In this document: in pieces, positions 43,655 through 56,229 of the stretch | How positions within the stretch are numbered: position 1 is the first letter of the stretch | How the letters are laid out: the number at the start of each line of letters is the position of its first letter | Source: Vicugna pacos | Lineage: Eukaryota; Chordata; Mammalia; Artiodactyla; Camelidae | NCBI RefSeq assembly: GCF_048564905.1 | Contig: NC_132996.1 | Coordinates: forward strand, 992,001-1,056,000 | Direction of reading: 5' to 3' | Length of the DNA: 64,000 nucleotides | The notes under the pieces: generated by a model | Databases searched by the model: none | Told to the model about the DNA's origin: nothing | Seen by the model: the letters and a program-made list of their open reading frames with translations, nothing else | Position numbers and translations under genes: made by a program

Positions 43655-45665
43655 AGTTTTACTTAAAAGGGATCCTAATTAGCTCTGTTTACCTGTTTCC
43701 AGAGCTGAAAGCTTCAGTTCTAGAGTATCAGTTTGATTTTTCCTAAAAATACATTCCAGTATATTTCTCTGGTGAAAGTCTCTACCCTGTTATCTATTCT
43801 CCCATCATTTCCTTATTTTCTTGAATATATTAAAAGTATTTTATAGCCTTTATTGGTAACTCTGATGCCTACATCACCTGGGGTTTGCATCCTTTGTCTA
43901 ATGCTCCTTATTCTCATGTTATCTGTCATATAGTCTGGACATGTTGCATGTCTAGAAATTCTTTATTACATGGCAGACATTGCAAATGAAAAATCCATGT
44001 TATCTTCCGTGAGAGCTTTTCTACCTTCCCGTTAGGCAGACAGTGTGAGGGACTGATCATGTCACTCCAATCAGGCGCTGAGGTGGATCAGGACTAAAGT
44101 GCCTTTTTTCTTAAAACAGCTTTGAGGTATACTTGGCAAAATAATTTTCACACGTTTAAAGTGTACAGCTTAATATGTTTTGACGTAAGAATATCCCCAA
44201 GGAACCATGACCACACTCAAGACAGTGAACATACCCATCACCCACAAAGCTTCTCTCCTGACTTTTGTTGTCCCTCCCTCCCTCCCCGTCTCTTCCCCTG
44301 GGAACCATTGATCTGCTTTCTATCACAACATATTGGTTTGCATTTTCAAGATCCTTATATGAATGGATTCATGCAGTATCTACTCTATGTTGTCTGACTT
44401 CTTTCATTCAGTGTAATTATTTTGAGAATCATCTGTGTTGCTGTATTAATAGCTTATTTGTCTTATAGTAGAATATTGTTTAGTGCTGAGTTTTTACTGA
44501 AGAGTTTATTGTGAGCAGTGTTTGTATAGACCATCATTTCTTTCTGCATTTACTTCTTGATGGATGCATGGGTTATTTACAACTTGTGCTATTATAAATA
44601 AAATAGCAGTGAATATTTGGTTATAAGTCTTTGTATGGACATATGCTTTTCCTTTCTAAAGCACCAGATGAGGAATGTCTGGATTATATGGTACATAGGT
44701 GTTTACCTTTTTAAAAGAATCTGTTAAAGACTTTTCCAAAATGGTTGTACTATTGTAAATTCCTCGTGGTGTGTATCAGTTCTGGTTGCTCTACTTCCTT
44801 GCCAGCACCTTGTAAGGACAGTCTTTCTAACTGTATTCATTCTAGTATGTATGTGACCTAGTATCTCACTGTGGTTTTTAAAAGTATTTCTCTAATCATT
44901 AATGACACCTTTAATCAGCATCTTTTCATATGCTTATTATCCATCTGGATATCTTTACTGAAGTGTATTTTCTGGCCTCATTCATTCAGGTGTTTGAATT
45001 ATTATTGAATTTTGAGACCTCTTTATTCTGGATCAGATACAAAGAGAGACCATTATCAGATATATGATCTGCAAATAGCTTCTGTCTATGGCTTGTCTTT
45101 TCATTTGCTTAGCAGTGTTTAGAAGAGCATTGAAGAGTTCATGTTCATAAAGTTCACTCTATCAGTTTCTTTTTAAAATAGATGATACTTTTGGTGTCAT
45201 AGCAAAGAAAAATTTGCCAAACCCAAGGCCATAAAGCTTAAGCCTATGCTTGTTCTCCTAGCTGTTTTATAGTTTTAGATTTCCTATTAAGATCTATGAT
45301 CCATTTTGAGGTAAATTTTGTATATTTTGTGAGGTGTGAATCAAAGTTCATTTTTTTTTTTGCGTATCACTATCTAATTGTTCCAGCACTACATGCTGAA
45401 AAGATCCTTTCTCCACAGCATCCTTTTTGAGAATCAATTGTCTGTATAAGTCTTGGTTTAGTTCTGAACATTTTATTGTGTTCCATTATTCTATTTTCCT
45501 GTTTTACACCAACACCATAATTTCTGATTACTGTAGCTTTATAAAAAAAAAGTTTGAAAATCAGATAGTGCAAGTCTTCCAACATTGTTTTTCTTGTTCA
45601 AAGTTGTTTTGGATTTTTGGGATCCTTTGAATTTTTATATGAATTATAGAATAAGTTTTTAAATT
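43655..45665 (-). mobile_element. Old L1 (L1M/HAL1-like), minus strand
   Basis: Antisense L1 phrases run from 'tgaggtatacttggcaaaat' and 'gtgtacagcttaatatgttt' through 'atgaggaatgtctggattat' and 'ttgccagcaccttgtaagg' to 'ttctgattactgtagcttta'. The part before 44100 is less certain but fits the L1 3' region. No frame survives. Confidence 0.7.
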
Positions 45666-47569
45666 TCTTACATCCTGTTCTGCCAAAATTCCACCCATGT
45701 CTTTGGCCGTCTCCAGAGCCACATTTTCTGAAGAAGTCTCTCTAGATCCCAGGTGAAAGGAATTTCTCTTTCGTCTGTGCTCAAATCACATTTGATATTA
45801 TTTGATTCCATTTAATCATATTTGCCTGTATGTACTTGTCTGATCTTTCCAGCCATTTAGTAAATCTCAAAAGATTAGGAATCTTGACTTGCTTCCCTCT
45901 GTGTGCTGAGAAACTAGTTCTATGCTTTGCAGGAGTGAGCCCTGCAGTAAGAGGTATCTGCAGCACACATCTAGCTCATTGCTTGAATATTGTCAAGGAA
46001 TTCTGCAGATTTAGAATTGTTTATTGATTGTTGTCTCCAAGACGGCTCAGTCTTTTTTATTTCTATTGCTACTGCTGCAGTTTCAAAGAACAATGGGCTA
46101 GTTATTTTGCAAATATCAAATCATACTCTAATTGTGTTGTCACGCAAATTATGTGCTGCTGTGTCTTAACAACCTGCTTAGTGTTCACAGGCTCCTTCAC
46201 TCATGGAAAATTTGGGAGAATGTCATATCCTTAGAGATAGCAATGCTGTCTTTGGCGACCTGAGCAGCAGTATCTGAATTCACTCCTGCTATTTTTCCAG
46301 TGTCCCCTCTAGACCTCCTCCAGCCCTCCATGGGGGGCCCTGCAGTTCTGCCCTAGAAAAGCCTGTTGCTTCTCAGGAAGACTTCCCTATGAAACATAAT
46401 CATGTCCTTCTTGTGGGGACATTCAGTCCAGAGACCTGAAAGCAGGGGAAAATGTTCAGCCTGCTTTTGGTAGAACCTAAATTCTTCCATACTTGTTAGA
46501 AGCAATTTCAATGAGGAAACTGTTTTGGCATCTAACAAATCAGCATAAATGACTGATGAGGAAGATCAGCTTCCCCATCCCACTCAGTCGTCATGTTGAT
46601 GTGACACACACATTGGCAAACATTTTCCCCTGTGAGCAACGTAAAGTTCAAGACGTTATGAATGGCTTTTTATTTTTATTTCTTAGTCTTTCCACATTCA
46701 CTGTGTCTCGTGAGATTATATGAATCCTGCTTATTTTCAGCCCAGCACTAAACTTTTTAAAAGGATCACGTGTTTAAAAGGCTAGTGGACAATTTTTTAG
46801 AAGACAGAAATCCTTAGATTTTGGTCCCAGAGTTGAATCTTGGTTAGTGGTGAATGAAAATTCCCGTTAAAATTTTAAATTCAGTGATATAAAGTCTTAA
46901 AAATAGTTAAATATTAGTCAATTTCATTAAACACTATAAGAGTTATTTACCTTTAAGCCTGTTTCTGGGGCAATTTTGCAATGATTCCCTCCCTTTATCG
47001 ATTCCCTCTTTATCAGAATCCTTGAGAGGCCCCTGTCATCATTGTCAGTATCATCATTATCATCATGGAACTGATTCTTCTGGAAGATTCTAGGAAAATA
47101 AAGAGATGGACGGGATTATGTGTAGGTCAGTGTGTGCATGTACAATAAGAACAGCTGTCAGGCATTTGATGCAAGATACCCATTTCATTTAGGGGAGAAT
47201 GTGGTCATGAAATCCTGATGTGGTGAATGAAGGAAGCGGTGGGAACAGGATAGTCAATGCAAAGGAGGAGGAAGTGAGTGAGTTGGAGAGCATAGATCCT
47301 TGGTTAGTTGATCAGCACATTGGTAAGAATGAGGGGAGTGTGATGGCAGAATCATGTCCCTCCCCGGCCACAGGGTAGCCACCTGTGACATGTTACTGTA
47401 CATGGCAAAAGGGATGACAGATATTTTAGGATTAAAAATCTTAGAGGATTTCTGTCTCCTAAATTGTCTATTAGTTAGCCTTTAAACCCATGATACATTA
47501 TTATAGATTAGTGCAGGGGCACAAATAAAAAGGATTCATATAATCTCACCAGACAAACTGAATGTAGAA
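45666..47569. other. Intergenic, unrecognised
   Basis: No gene. Short TCA-rich stretch near 47040-47070. The first 250 bp may be L2-related ('aggaatcttgacttgcttcc'). Confidence 0.4.
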
Positions 47570-48110
47570 AGGATAAGGAAGAAAAACAAAAAGTCACTTA
47601 TAAGTGCCTTGAACCATAAATTGCTCATGAGGAAATGTTACACAAGGTGAATGTCACAGCCACATACATACTGCCTGAGTGGGATGGGACAAGGGGATCC
47701 TGAGATGAGACAATAGGGTGAGTAGTCTGGATTGTCCAGGTGGGCTGAATGTAATCACAGGGGTCCTTAAAATGGAGGATATTTCCCAGCTGAGTTTAAA
47801 ATCAGAGGGAGGTGTAGCGATGGAGCAATGTTCAGAAAGGCTGCTGACCATGAAAATGGAGGAAGTTGAGGGGCACAAGCTAAGGAAGGTGGGTGACCTC
47901 TGTAAACTGGAAAAAAAAAAAAGGAAACATTCTCTTCTAGACCCTCTAGAAGGAAGGAACCCTGCTGGTATCTTGAATTTATCCCAATGAGAACTGTGTT
48001 GGATCTCTGACATCCACAGCCATAAGCTGATAAGTCTGTGCTGGTTTAAGCTATTAAGCTTATGGGAATTTGTTACAGTGGTAATAGGAAAATAACATAG
48101 TGAGCGGTAG
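47570..48110 (+). mobile_element. MaLR/ERVL-type LTR, plus orientation
   Basis: 'tggattgtccaggtgggctg', 'aatgtaatcacaggggtcc' and the closing 'gggaatttgttacagtggt' block match this LTR group in the opposite orientation to the copy at 43130. The long poly-A run at 47911-47922 lies inside it. Confidence 0.6.
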
Positions 48111-48417
48111 TGTAAGGGATTAAAGGTCTAGGATGGGGTGTGGAGAGAATTCTGACATTTACACCTAAAAAACAACCAGGTGAAGTGGGAAGGTGTTTTA
48201 AGGAAGACCTACCTGGCAGGGCTGTCAAGCAGACTGGAGTGAGCGAATCCTTGGAGTTAGAGGAATCAATTAAACCTCTACAAGGAAAATAAGAAATACA
48301 ATGTAGCAGGGCTTCAGTGTTAGTAGATGTAGGAATGGAAATGGGCAGAGAGATATAAACATTATTTTGAAATTAGCTACAGGTTTGATGACTGCATGTT
48401 TGGGAGAGTTAGCCGAT

Positions 48418-48768
48418 GTGTGGACTGAATGCATCCCCTCAAAATCCATATGTCGAAACCTCATCTCCCAGGTTGATGATATAAGGATGCGGGGCCTTTG
48501 GGAGGTGATTAGTAGGATAAAATGAGGTCATGAGGGTATTGCCCTCATGAATGGTATTAGTGTTCTTATACAGGGCCCCAAAGTGCTTGCTTCTCTCTCC
48601 TCTCTGGGCCATGAAGATAGTGGGAAGACAGCCATCTTCGAGCTGGCAATCCTCTCCCAGATACATTGACCTTGAAAGCCTCAGCCTCCAAACCATAAGG
48701 AATATGCTGGTTGTTTAAGCCACCCGACACATGGTAATTTGTTACAGAATCCCAGACTGACGAAGACA
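48418..48768 (+). mobile_element. MLT1-like MaLR LTR
   Basis: 'aaaatccatatgtcgaaacc', 'ggggcctttgggaggtgatt', 'gccctcatgaatggtattag' and the end 'taagccacccgacacatgg' are the standard phrases of this LTR. Solo and decayed. Confidence 0.8.
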
Positions 48769-48837
48769 GTGGAGAATGCCACTGCGTTTGGCACTGATTG
48801 CCTGGAGAATGCTGAAACCCAGGGAAGTGGGCAGCAC

Positions 48838-49060
48838 AGACGTTTACTCATTTAATCCTGCCAACACTGTAGGGGATAGAGTCTACATTTTCCTCGCTAT
48901 TTAAAAGGTAAGGAAAAAGAGGCACAAATAATAACAATGACAATGACAACAACAACAACAACAGCAACAATAATTTGTCCAAGATTCACACAGAACTCCC
49001 TGGAGGGAGAGTGAGAATTAATACTTATGCAGGCTGGCCCCAGAGCCCCTGCTCATAACT
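48838..49060 (+). repeat. MIR fragment with an AAC microsatellite grown inside it
   Basis: MIR 3' core phrases stand on both sides ('ctcatttaatcctgccaac' before; 'tttgtccaagattcacacag' after) of an (AAC)n-type run at 48925-48973. Confidence 0.6.
48925..48973 (+). repeat. (AAC)n-type microsatellite
   Basis: Run of AAC triplets with AAT and GAC variants. Confidence 0.9.
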
Positions 49061-49785
49061 ACTAAGTCAGATCACCTTGCTTATTTAGATCAGTTTTTTT
49101 TCAACTGTGATATGAGTGTACTGTGTCCAGTAACTTATAATTTCAAAATACCTCACTGTAAGGGAAACATTAGTTGCAGGCATTACAACCCACAGAAAGC
49201 TAGACATACAAAAATAACTTGTTAGGGCAAGATAACCAATAATGTTTTTAAATATTATACCTGCTGACCCTTTGCAATAAAGTGTTTATTTATAATTCTG
49301 TCTGGCTACAGAATAACATCATAATCCTGCATGTGGCTGGTGGCTCCCGTGTTGGACAGCACGGGTCTAGAGAATTTAAATGACTTGCCCAGCCTTGCCC
49401 AGGAAGCTCGTGGTGGGATCAGAGCTATAGTCTGGGACTGTTCCTTCCTATCCAACAATTCCCTCATGGAATTTTAGAAGCTTCTCCTTTGGTGCCCAGC
49501 TGTCTATCCGTACTTATGACATCTTGTCAGGTGCCCCGGCCTGCTCCTGAACATCAGCCAGAACCCACTTCTGCTCTTTTTTGGCCAGGTAATACCTTCT
49601 AGCAACTTCCATTGCCTTCTTGGCATCAGTTTTTACATGGAAGGGTAGTGGCTAGAGAAGGAAATGTGTCCACATGACAGGTTTTTCATAAATATAGTAG
49701 GAGTGGTCAAGAGAAGAAAACCTCAGGAATACGAGTGGAAGCAGGTCATTTAATATACCAAATGCGTACTTTCAATGTATGTTTG
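49061..49785. other. Intergenic with a MIR-like piece
   Basis: MIR-like core near 49360-49450 ('aaatgacttgcccag', 'gtgggatcagagctatag'). No gene. Confidence 0.4.
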
Positions 49786-50315
49786 TGTTTCCGAGTCCAC
49801 GCTTGTTCTACTCGTGCATTATAGGCCAACACATCAGGAGACAAGGATTTGGGGCAAGAAATAGCGGCTTTAATTTGTAAAGCCAGCGGAGAAGATGGTA
49901 GACCAATGTCCTGGAGAACCATCATCCCAAGTCAGAATTCAGGCTCTTCTTATATTAAAAAGGGGAAGCGGGAATGCTTGGTTGTTGCAAACTTGGTGTA
50001 TGAATTCTTTGTTGTTAGAATCCTTTGTTCTTGCAGCTCTTCACCTGGGTCAGATCCGTGTAAACCTCCAACAAGCAAATGTTATTTTCTATTCTGTATC
50101 TTGTTATCTTTATACGAATGGAAAAGTGATAATATCCTTCAAAGTCAGAGCCTTGAGAATAGGGTCTCCTGTATATTTCAGGATCTAGGCAACATTGTTT
50201 CACAAAAGGTGCAGAAACAGCAAGACTAAGCCTAGGAAACAGGGCACATGTTTAAAGTCAAAGGAACAGATCTAATATGGAGTCAGATTTGTTCTTTCCT
50301 ATTTCAGTAGTGCCA
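49786..50315 (-). mobile_element. Inverted solo LTR spanning the left edge of copy B
   Basis: On the minus strand it begins TGGCACTAC and ends CGGAAACA, about 530 bp. It is of the same family as the plus-oriented LTR at 50954-51443, and the two face each other head to head across about 640 bp. Only its first 66 bp or so are repeated beside copy A. No clear target duplication was found. Confidence 0.75.
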
Positions 50316-50953
50316 TGGAGAAGGCACTGTGGGCAGCTTTCTGTAGGGTCCTGGAGGCTTTCTCTCTCAGCCTCTGTGCGCCTCTATTGAAAACCCGTCA
50401 TCGCTATCTGGCCTGCTGGAAAACCAGTCCGCCTGTTTTGCCCTGAAGTTGTGTTCTGTTTATAACTCATCTCTACTCCTTGGAAAACAACTCAATAAAA
50501 CTCAGTTGGTTTCCCACCAGCCCTGAGCAGGGGTGAGGGATAGCATGTTATTATTTTATTAAAAAAATATATAAAAGAGTTTTAAAACAGCACTGGGCAC
50601 ATAGGAGAGAGACAATCAATGCTTCCTGGCTTAAATCGAAAATGATGACTCAGTGAGTCTATGGCTGCTGTATTTGCTGAGCTAGTTACTCCTTTGCTCC
50701 ATTACACATTTATTTTAACTGAAAAAGAAATATATGCATATGGTTAAAAAAATTCAAACAGAGCAAAAAATACTCAAGTGAAAGAAGTTTTCCCTCATCC
50801 TCTGTTCTTACATGCCTCCCTGGAGATGCCAATGTTTACAATCCTTTGTGTGCTTTTCCAGATATGCTATGCAAGTTCCCACCAATGTATGTAAATTCCT
50901 TTAAAGTTTTACTTATTTTTAACTTTAAGGGATTTAAATCCTCAAGTGGCTTC

Positions 50954-51443
50954 TGCCACAGTAATAGAAAAGAAGAAATCTGACTCCATATTAGATCTGT
51001 TCCTTTGACTTTAACCCTGTGCTCTGTCTCCTAGGCTTCTTCTTGCTTGTAAAACAATGTTGCCTAGAGCCTAAAATATACAGGAGAGCCTATTCTGAAG
51101 GCTCTGACCTTTAAGGGTATTTAACACTTTTCCAATCATATAAAGATAACACGTTGCAGAATAGAAAATAACGTTTGTTTTGTTGGAGGTTTACAGGGAT
51201 CTGACCCAGGGAGATAGCTGCAAGAACAAAGGATTCTAACAAGAAGGAATTCCTACACCAAGAAGTTTGCAAAAACCAAGCACATAGGAAAGCAGCCTGA
51301 ATTCTGACTTGGGGAGATGGTTTTCCAGGACATTAGTTTGCCATCTAGGTCTACAGAAACTTGCTATTCCATGCCCCAACACTTGGTCTCCCAACTTACT
51401 GGCCTGTCCTGCACTGAGGAGAATGAATTTGGACTCAATAACA
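50954..51443 (+). mobile_element. Solo LTR in copy B with 4-bp target duplication
   Basis: Begins TGCCACAG and ends AATAACA, flanked by cttc at 50950-50953 and 51444-51447. A 4-bp duplication fits class I elements. The counterpart is at 18916-19405. Confidence 0.85.
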
Positions 51444-51476
51444 CTTCTACCTACCTAGCAAGTTGGACACTGGGAC

Positions 51477-51480
51477 TGAG
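51477..51480. other. Empty insertion site of the LTR found in copy A
   Basis: A single tgag lies between 'cactgggac' and 'ggcagctctccc'. The same flanks in copy A are split by the LTR at 19443-19848, with tgag on each side. Confidence 0.9.
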
Positions 51481-51949
51481 GGCAGCTCTCCCACACACAG
51501 GGGCCTACGGTGAGCCCTTGATTATTCCCCGAGGTTGGGGTGTGGTTTACCCAGGAGGGATGGGGACTCTACACCAACACTCAGGCAGTCTGCTCCTTCT
51601 GGGGCTCTGACATTTTACCTCCCGCTCCCTGCCAGCCCAACATTTGGGACAGTGGAGCTAAGGCAGAGATCATGCCTGCCTGTTTCCCAGCGTGTAAAAG
51701 GGGAATATGTACTCTTCCCAAGGTAGTTCTGAGAAACAACACCTGCGGGTGCTTGGTTCCCTGAGCAACAGTAAACCTAGCTCCTTGTGGGGGCAACGGG
51801 TATGATACCCGTAGGGTTTCTGCAGAGACCTTAGCTGGAGGGCTGGGCCAGGGACGTAAAATATGAGCTGTGGGCAATGACGGGTAAGAGAAGGGTGTAT
51901 AGGCAGGACTGCTGCCTCCTTCGGGGTGCCACAAGAGGTAAAACGCTTT

Positions 51950-52869
51950 CTCCCCATCTCTGTTACTCCCCTCCCAATTCCAGATAACTGCCTTCCCTCT
52001 GCTCCTCCTGTCCATGTGTCTCCCTCCACTTTTCCCCGCCTCCCCTCCTCCTCCCCTATTCTCCCTCCCTCGGTTCCCCTTCTCTCTCAGGACCCAGAGC
52101 GGATCGCTGGCCCTCCTGCGCATGCGCAGTTGCTGCCAGCTGGACCGCGGGTTGGAAGCTCCAGTTCCGAGCTGGGGATCGGCCCCAATGGCTTCTCAGC
52201 TCTGTCGCCCTGTAGGCCTTTGGCTACTGCCTGGGGCCGGGGCCTCTGGCTGTGGAAGTGCAAGGTGAGGGGATATCGGGAAAGGGGTGAGGCGGCTGCG
52301 GGAGGGCGGTCGGCGTGTCACAGCCCCCCAGGGCGCCAGTCAGCGTGTGTTCAGCTGGATTGCTTGGGCCAGACCCCTCTGCCCGCGCCACCTGCCCCGG
52401 CGCACCGGCCACAGCTGCCCAGGGCCAGGTGTGCCCCTGCCGCCTCTTGACCCAGCCGGGCTCCCCTCAGTCCGCGGCTGGCATCCGCTTCCCCTCTCCC
52501 GCCCGCGAGTCCTCCCCTCCCGGGCTTCCTCTCCTAGGCCGCCGACCCGTCCCCACCACTGGGCGGGCTGTGTCCCGGGCGGGCGGGGTCTGCACACCCG
52601 GACGGGGCGGGCGGCTTGGGCTGGGGCTGGGGCTGGCCTCCGAGCGGGGCTGCAGCCCGCGTCCCCCACCCCGCTCTCCCTGCCCCGCGACCCCGGGGCT
52701 GCCTTCCTCTCCCTTTCCCGATCCCTGAGGTCCAGATTAGCGGCGTGGGCGCTGCTCCCCAGGCTGAGAGCCCGCGGCTGTAACTCCCAGCTTCTCCTGG
52801 TGGAGTCGGGAAAAGGGAGCGGCAGTGCTGAGGGAGCTTCTGTCTCCTTGATCAGGATTTCTGCCCCAG
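51950..52869 (+). promoter_or_regulatory. CpG-rich promoter block, copy B
   Basis: Counterpart of 20340-21238. The NRF1 palindrome is intact at 52117-52128 and CpG density is high from about 52070 to 52740. The donor at the end is changed (CAG|AT instead of CAG|GT), so a transcript from this copy cannot use the same first splice site. The 204-codon open frame at 52287-52901 is not matched by an equal frame in copy A and is taken as noncoding. Confidence 0.5.
52117..52128. promoter_or_regulatory. NRF1-type palindrome, copy B
   Basis: TGCGCATGCGCA, identical to copy A at 20487-20498. Confidence 0.8.
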
Positions 52870-53274
52870 ATAAGTACCTTGAACACTTTCAGGTGTTATG
52901 ATGGCGGTGCTTGTTGATGTCACATGTTTTTATACTGAGAGGGATTACAGTGGTGAAAGCAGGGCTTGGTTCAGTTAAAAATGAGCTGAAGGCATGAGGC
53001 TGTCTCATCCTCCATCATTCACTCTCCCAGGGTGAAACGTGAGACCGTCGATCTTAAAAAGATACTTATAGTCCGTAACTAGTCCAGCCCAGCTACTGTG
53101 TGTTAACAGGAACAGCACAACCTGAGGCGTTGGAGACCCAGGGACATTGCACTCCTAAAGAGCTCCTGGCAAAATCTGGTTTGTTTTGTTTTTTTTTGTT
53201 TGTTTGTTTTACTTAAATTGTGGGACAGACTAGTAGTATAGAGGGAAAAATAATTGGCAAGAAGGATTTTTTCA

Positions 53275-54160
53275 TATAACAGCTTTATTGTGATATTGTT
53301 CACACACCATGAAGTCCACCCACTTGAATGTTACAATTCAGCAGCTTTTAGCATATTCACATTTGTGCAACCATTATTATTCCAGAACGTTTTCATCACA
53401 TCAGAAAGACCAGTTGAAATGCATGACCTATCCACCCCTTCCCAGTGGTGGTTCTAAAGAAGTTTCTTGGCTGTTCCTGACCATAAATTAACTTGTTACA
53501 TTCCATGAAATATCTGGGAGGAATTCTAATCAGAATTGCAATGAATCTGTCTATCAAAGCAGGAAGAATTAATGTCTTTATGGCATAAACTTCTTCTACA
53601 CATGAATATATCTGGGACCCTATCTTTTCATCTGTCCAGAGCCAGGCCTATGGGAAATCCTCATTAATTCTTGGGTTTGTGAATGATGAGATTCAATACA
53701 TCATTAGATGGAACTGTAGCCTTTCACTGAAGAGAAAAGTAACCTCGTAGAAGCCAAGTGATTCTCTGATGGTTAGAATGAGAGACCGCCAGTGCTGGAG
53801 TATTCGAGTGGACTTGGTGCTTGCAGAGTTCTCCATCACCTACAGCTAAGGGGATTACCGTGTTCTTTTACTTTCTTTTTTATGGCGTTGCTTTTATTTT
53901 TACTTATTATATAAAATTATTTTTTATTGAAGTGTTGTAAATTTACCATGTTAGCTTCAGATGTACAGCAGAGATTCAGTTATAAGCTTATGCATATGTA
54001 TATAAATGTTTTTCAGATTGTTTCTAGTACAACTCATTACAAGAAATTGAAAATAGTACCCTGTGCTATATAGTAGGTCCTTGTCATTTAGTTTATATTT
54101 ATTAATGTGTATCTGTTAATCCTCCCTTTCCTGCCTGCTAACAACAGTTTGCTTTCTATG
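53275..54160 (-). mobile_element. Old L1 pieces and L1 3' tail (copy B)
   Basis: Counterparts of 21636-22190 and 22250-22530: 'tttattgtgatattgttcac', 'ttccagaacgttttcatcac', then 'cagagattcagttataagc' and 'ccctgtgctatatagtagg'. Confidence 0.65.
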
Positions 54161-55383
54161 TCCATGAGTCTATTTCTAGCAGCACCGTTTTTGCTAGCAA
54201 TATATGCTGGTTGGCTCTTTTCTGTTTCAGTAGTTCCATCTTATGTGTGGGCGTTTTTCTTCTGGTGGGCCTGTGTGTGGTTTGCACACGTGATAATAGA
54301 GATCTGTATTTGGGAGAACTCCAGGCCTCGTGTAGTCCCTCGTATGGAGCGCCCACTGAACTGATGCTTGAACTTGGAAAAAAACAGTAAATGTTGGAAT
54401 TTCCACTATGGTTGAGACTTCCAGGTTTCTATAACCTCTTTAGCCCACCTAAATTTTGGCTGCACCCAATACTGGATAATTTGGTGGAACTTCATGGTAT
54501 GGTGGTGTAGAGACAGGGCCTTGTATGCTTCTTCTCTTTCCTTTTTCTAACAATCATTTTCCTGGGCCTTCCAGGTACTCCCCCAGAAGGGCCCAGGGCT
54601 GGCTTGGTGCTGCACTGAGGCAATATTTGTTAATAAGTCCCTTTCCTCATCTCTTCTGAGCCTCCATTTCCTTCTCTACACAATGAGGGCTTAGACTAGA
54701 TAAGTGCTTTTCAGTTTCTTTTAAAGCCATATTTCCTTTGAGAAACAGAAAATTCAAATCTCTCCTCCCATCACAACCCTTTAGATTTTGACACGTCCTC
54801 CAAGGAGTCACATAGCTCTTTGTGGTAAATTGACGTGATTGTGATTCCACGTGGCACAGAAAAGACTCTTCAGAGATTTATTGCAGGGAGAGGGCAGGAA
54901 AGGGGCAGTATGTCACACTTTCTTGTGTGAGCACTGGAGCAAAGGCTTGGGTTTAAATACAGTGTCTGATGTGGCATCTCTCTAATCTTGCACAATGTGA
55001 TAAACCTCTATCCCTAGTTTCTTAATGTGTCAAGTTGGGGTGGTAATATTTTAAGGCTTTTGTGAAACATTATACACATAAGCCATTTGTGTCTCGGTAG
55101 ATACAAGACCTGCTAGAGAGTCGGAATTTCTTTAAAAATACATATATATTGTCCACATCACTCTGTCTGTGTGTATTTTGAAGTTCCTGGAGGGTGAGGG
55201 TTGAGTGTAATGTCCATCGTGGGACAGGTGGCCCATGGGTCTGTGTGCCTCAGATTGCCCCCTCCTCCCCAGTCCTCTTCCTCTCAGTCCAGGATGAAGT
55301 TCCCTAGTAGATTTACACACAGGTCTTGTGGAAATGGCTTTTCATTTTATTGTTTCACCAAGGAGGGTTGCCATCATGATCTC
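54161..55383. other. Unique part of duplication copy B
   Basis: Matches 22531-23728. No gene recognised. Ends at the right breakpoint. Confidence 0.6.
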
Positions 55384-55844
55384 TGTGGTCAGGTTTTGAT
55401 GACCTGAAGGCTATGCAATTGGGGATTTCTATTTTATAAAAAGAAAAAAAATTACAAATACAAAATTAGACCTAGGTTGGTGGCAGGGGCTTTTGAAAGT
55501 GGGGACCATTAGCTTTTTTAGCTTCAGGTGCAGTGGCCTCTGGCCACGAGGACACATCCTCATGCTCTGAATTTGGAGGGACCAGTGGGTTCAGTGGGAA
55601 TATTTACTGAGTGCATCTCATGGGCTGCGCATTCTCTTATTTGTACTGTGTGTTCCTTATTTGAGACGGTGAGCTGATTTAAACTCAATAGCCTCTTTAA
55701 AATAATAGACTTTTTATTTTTAGATGTAATGTAGATTCCCATGTAGTTGTAAGAGATAATATGGAGAGGGCCTATGGACTCTTTGCCCAATTTTCTTTAA
55801 TAGTTCCATCTTGCAAAGTTGGGGTACTATTCATTCGTGACTCA
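55384..55844. other. Intergenic, unrecognised
   Basis: Sequence to the right of copy B, with no counterpart next to copy A. An A-rich stretch at about 55438-55465. Confidence 0.4.
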
Positions 55845-55990
55845 CTAACCCTTTTAGGTTTGTGTTATTGCCCTCATTTCTATTTATGAATAAACTGGTG
55901 TTGAGAGAAGCACACAGGTCTGCCCAGGTCACCCACGTGGTTAGTGAAGATTTGGGTGGAACGTGGGCTTGGCATTTCCAAGCAGTACCA
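55845..55990 (+). repeat. MIR-like fragment
   Basis: 'attgccctcatttctattta' then 'gtctgcccaggtcacccac' and 'ggtggaacgtgggcttgg', the MIR core order. Confidence 0.55.
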
Positions 55991-56014
55991 TTATGATGGT
56001 CTGTGGCAGGGAGC

Positions 56015-56110
56015 AGCATTCACTTTGCTTGTTTATTCATTCATTCAACAAACATTTATTGAATAAACTCTGTGGGTCAGATGCTTTCATAGGGTTATCT
56101 GATTCTTCAG
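56015..56110 (-). mobile_element. L2 3'-end fragment
   Basis: 'ttattcattcattcaacaa' followed by 'catttattgaataaactctg' and 'gggtcagatgctttc' is the antisense of the L2 3' end. Confidence 0.65.
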
Positions 56111-56229
56111 CAGTATGGAGAATCAGGTAATGTTTTCTTTTTTTTTTTTTTAATATGAGAAAAATATCTCTGAGAGGTTATAATCTCCCCAAAGGAAAAA
56201 TAGCTCATAAATGAGGGATAGTACATTTG

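Larger units (their letters stand above)
50250..55383 (+). repeat. Segmental duplication copy B (about 5.1 kb)
   Basis: Partner of 18132-23728 in direct orientation. It lacks the 406-bp LTR and the long TAA run. It keeps the CpG promoter block and NRF1 palindrome but not the splice donor. After 55383 the similarity stops abruptly. Confidence 0.92.
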
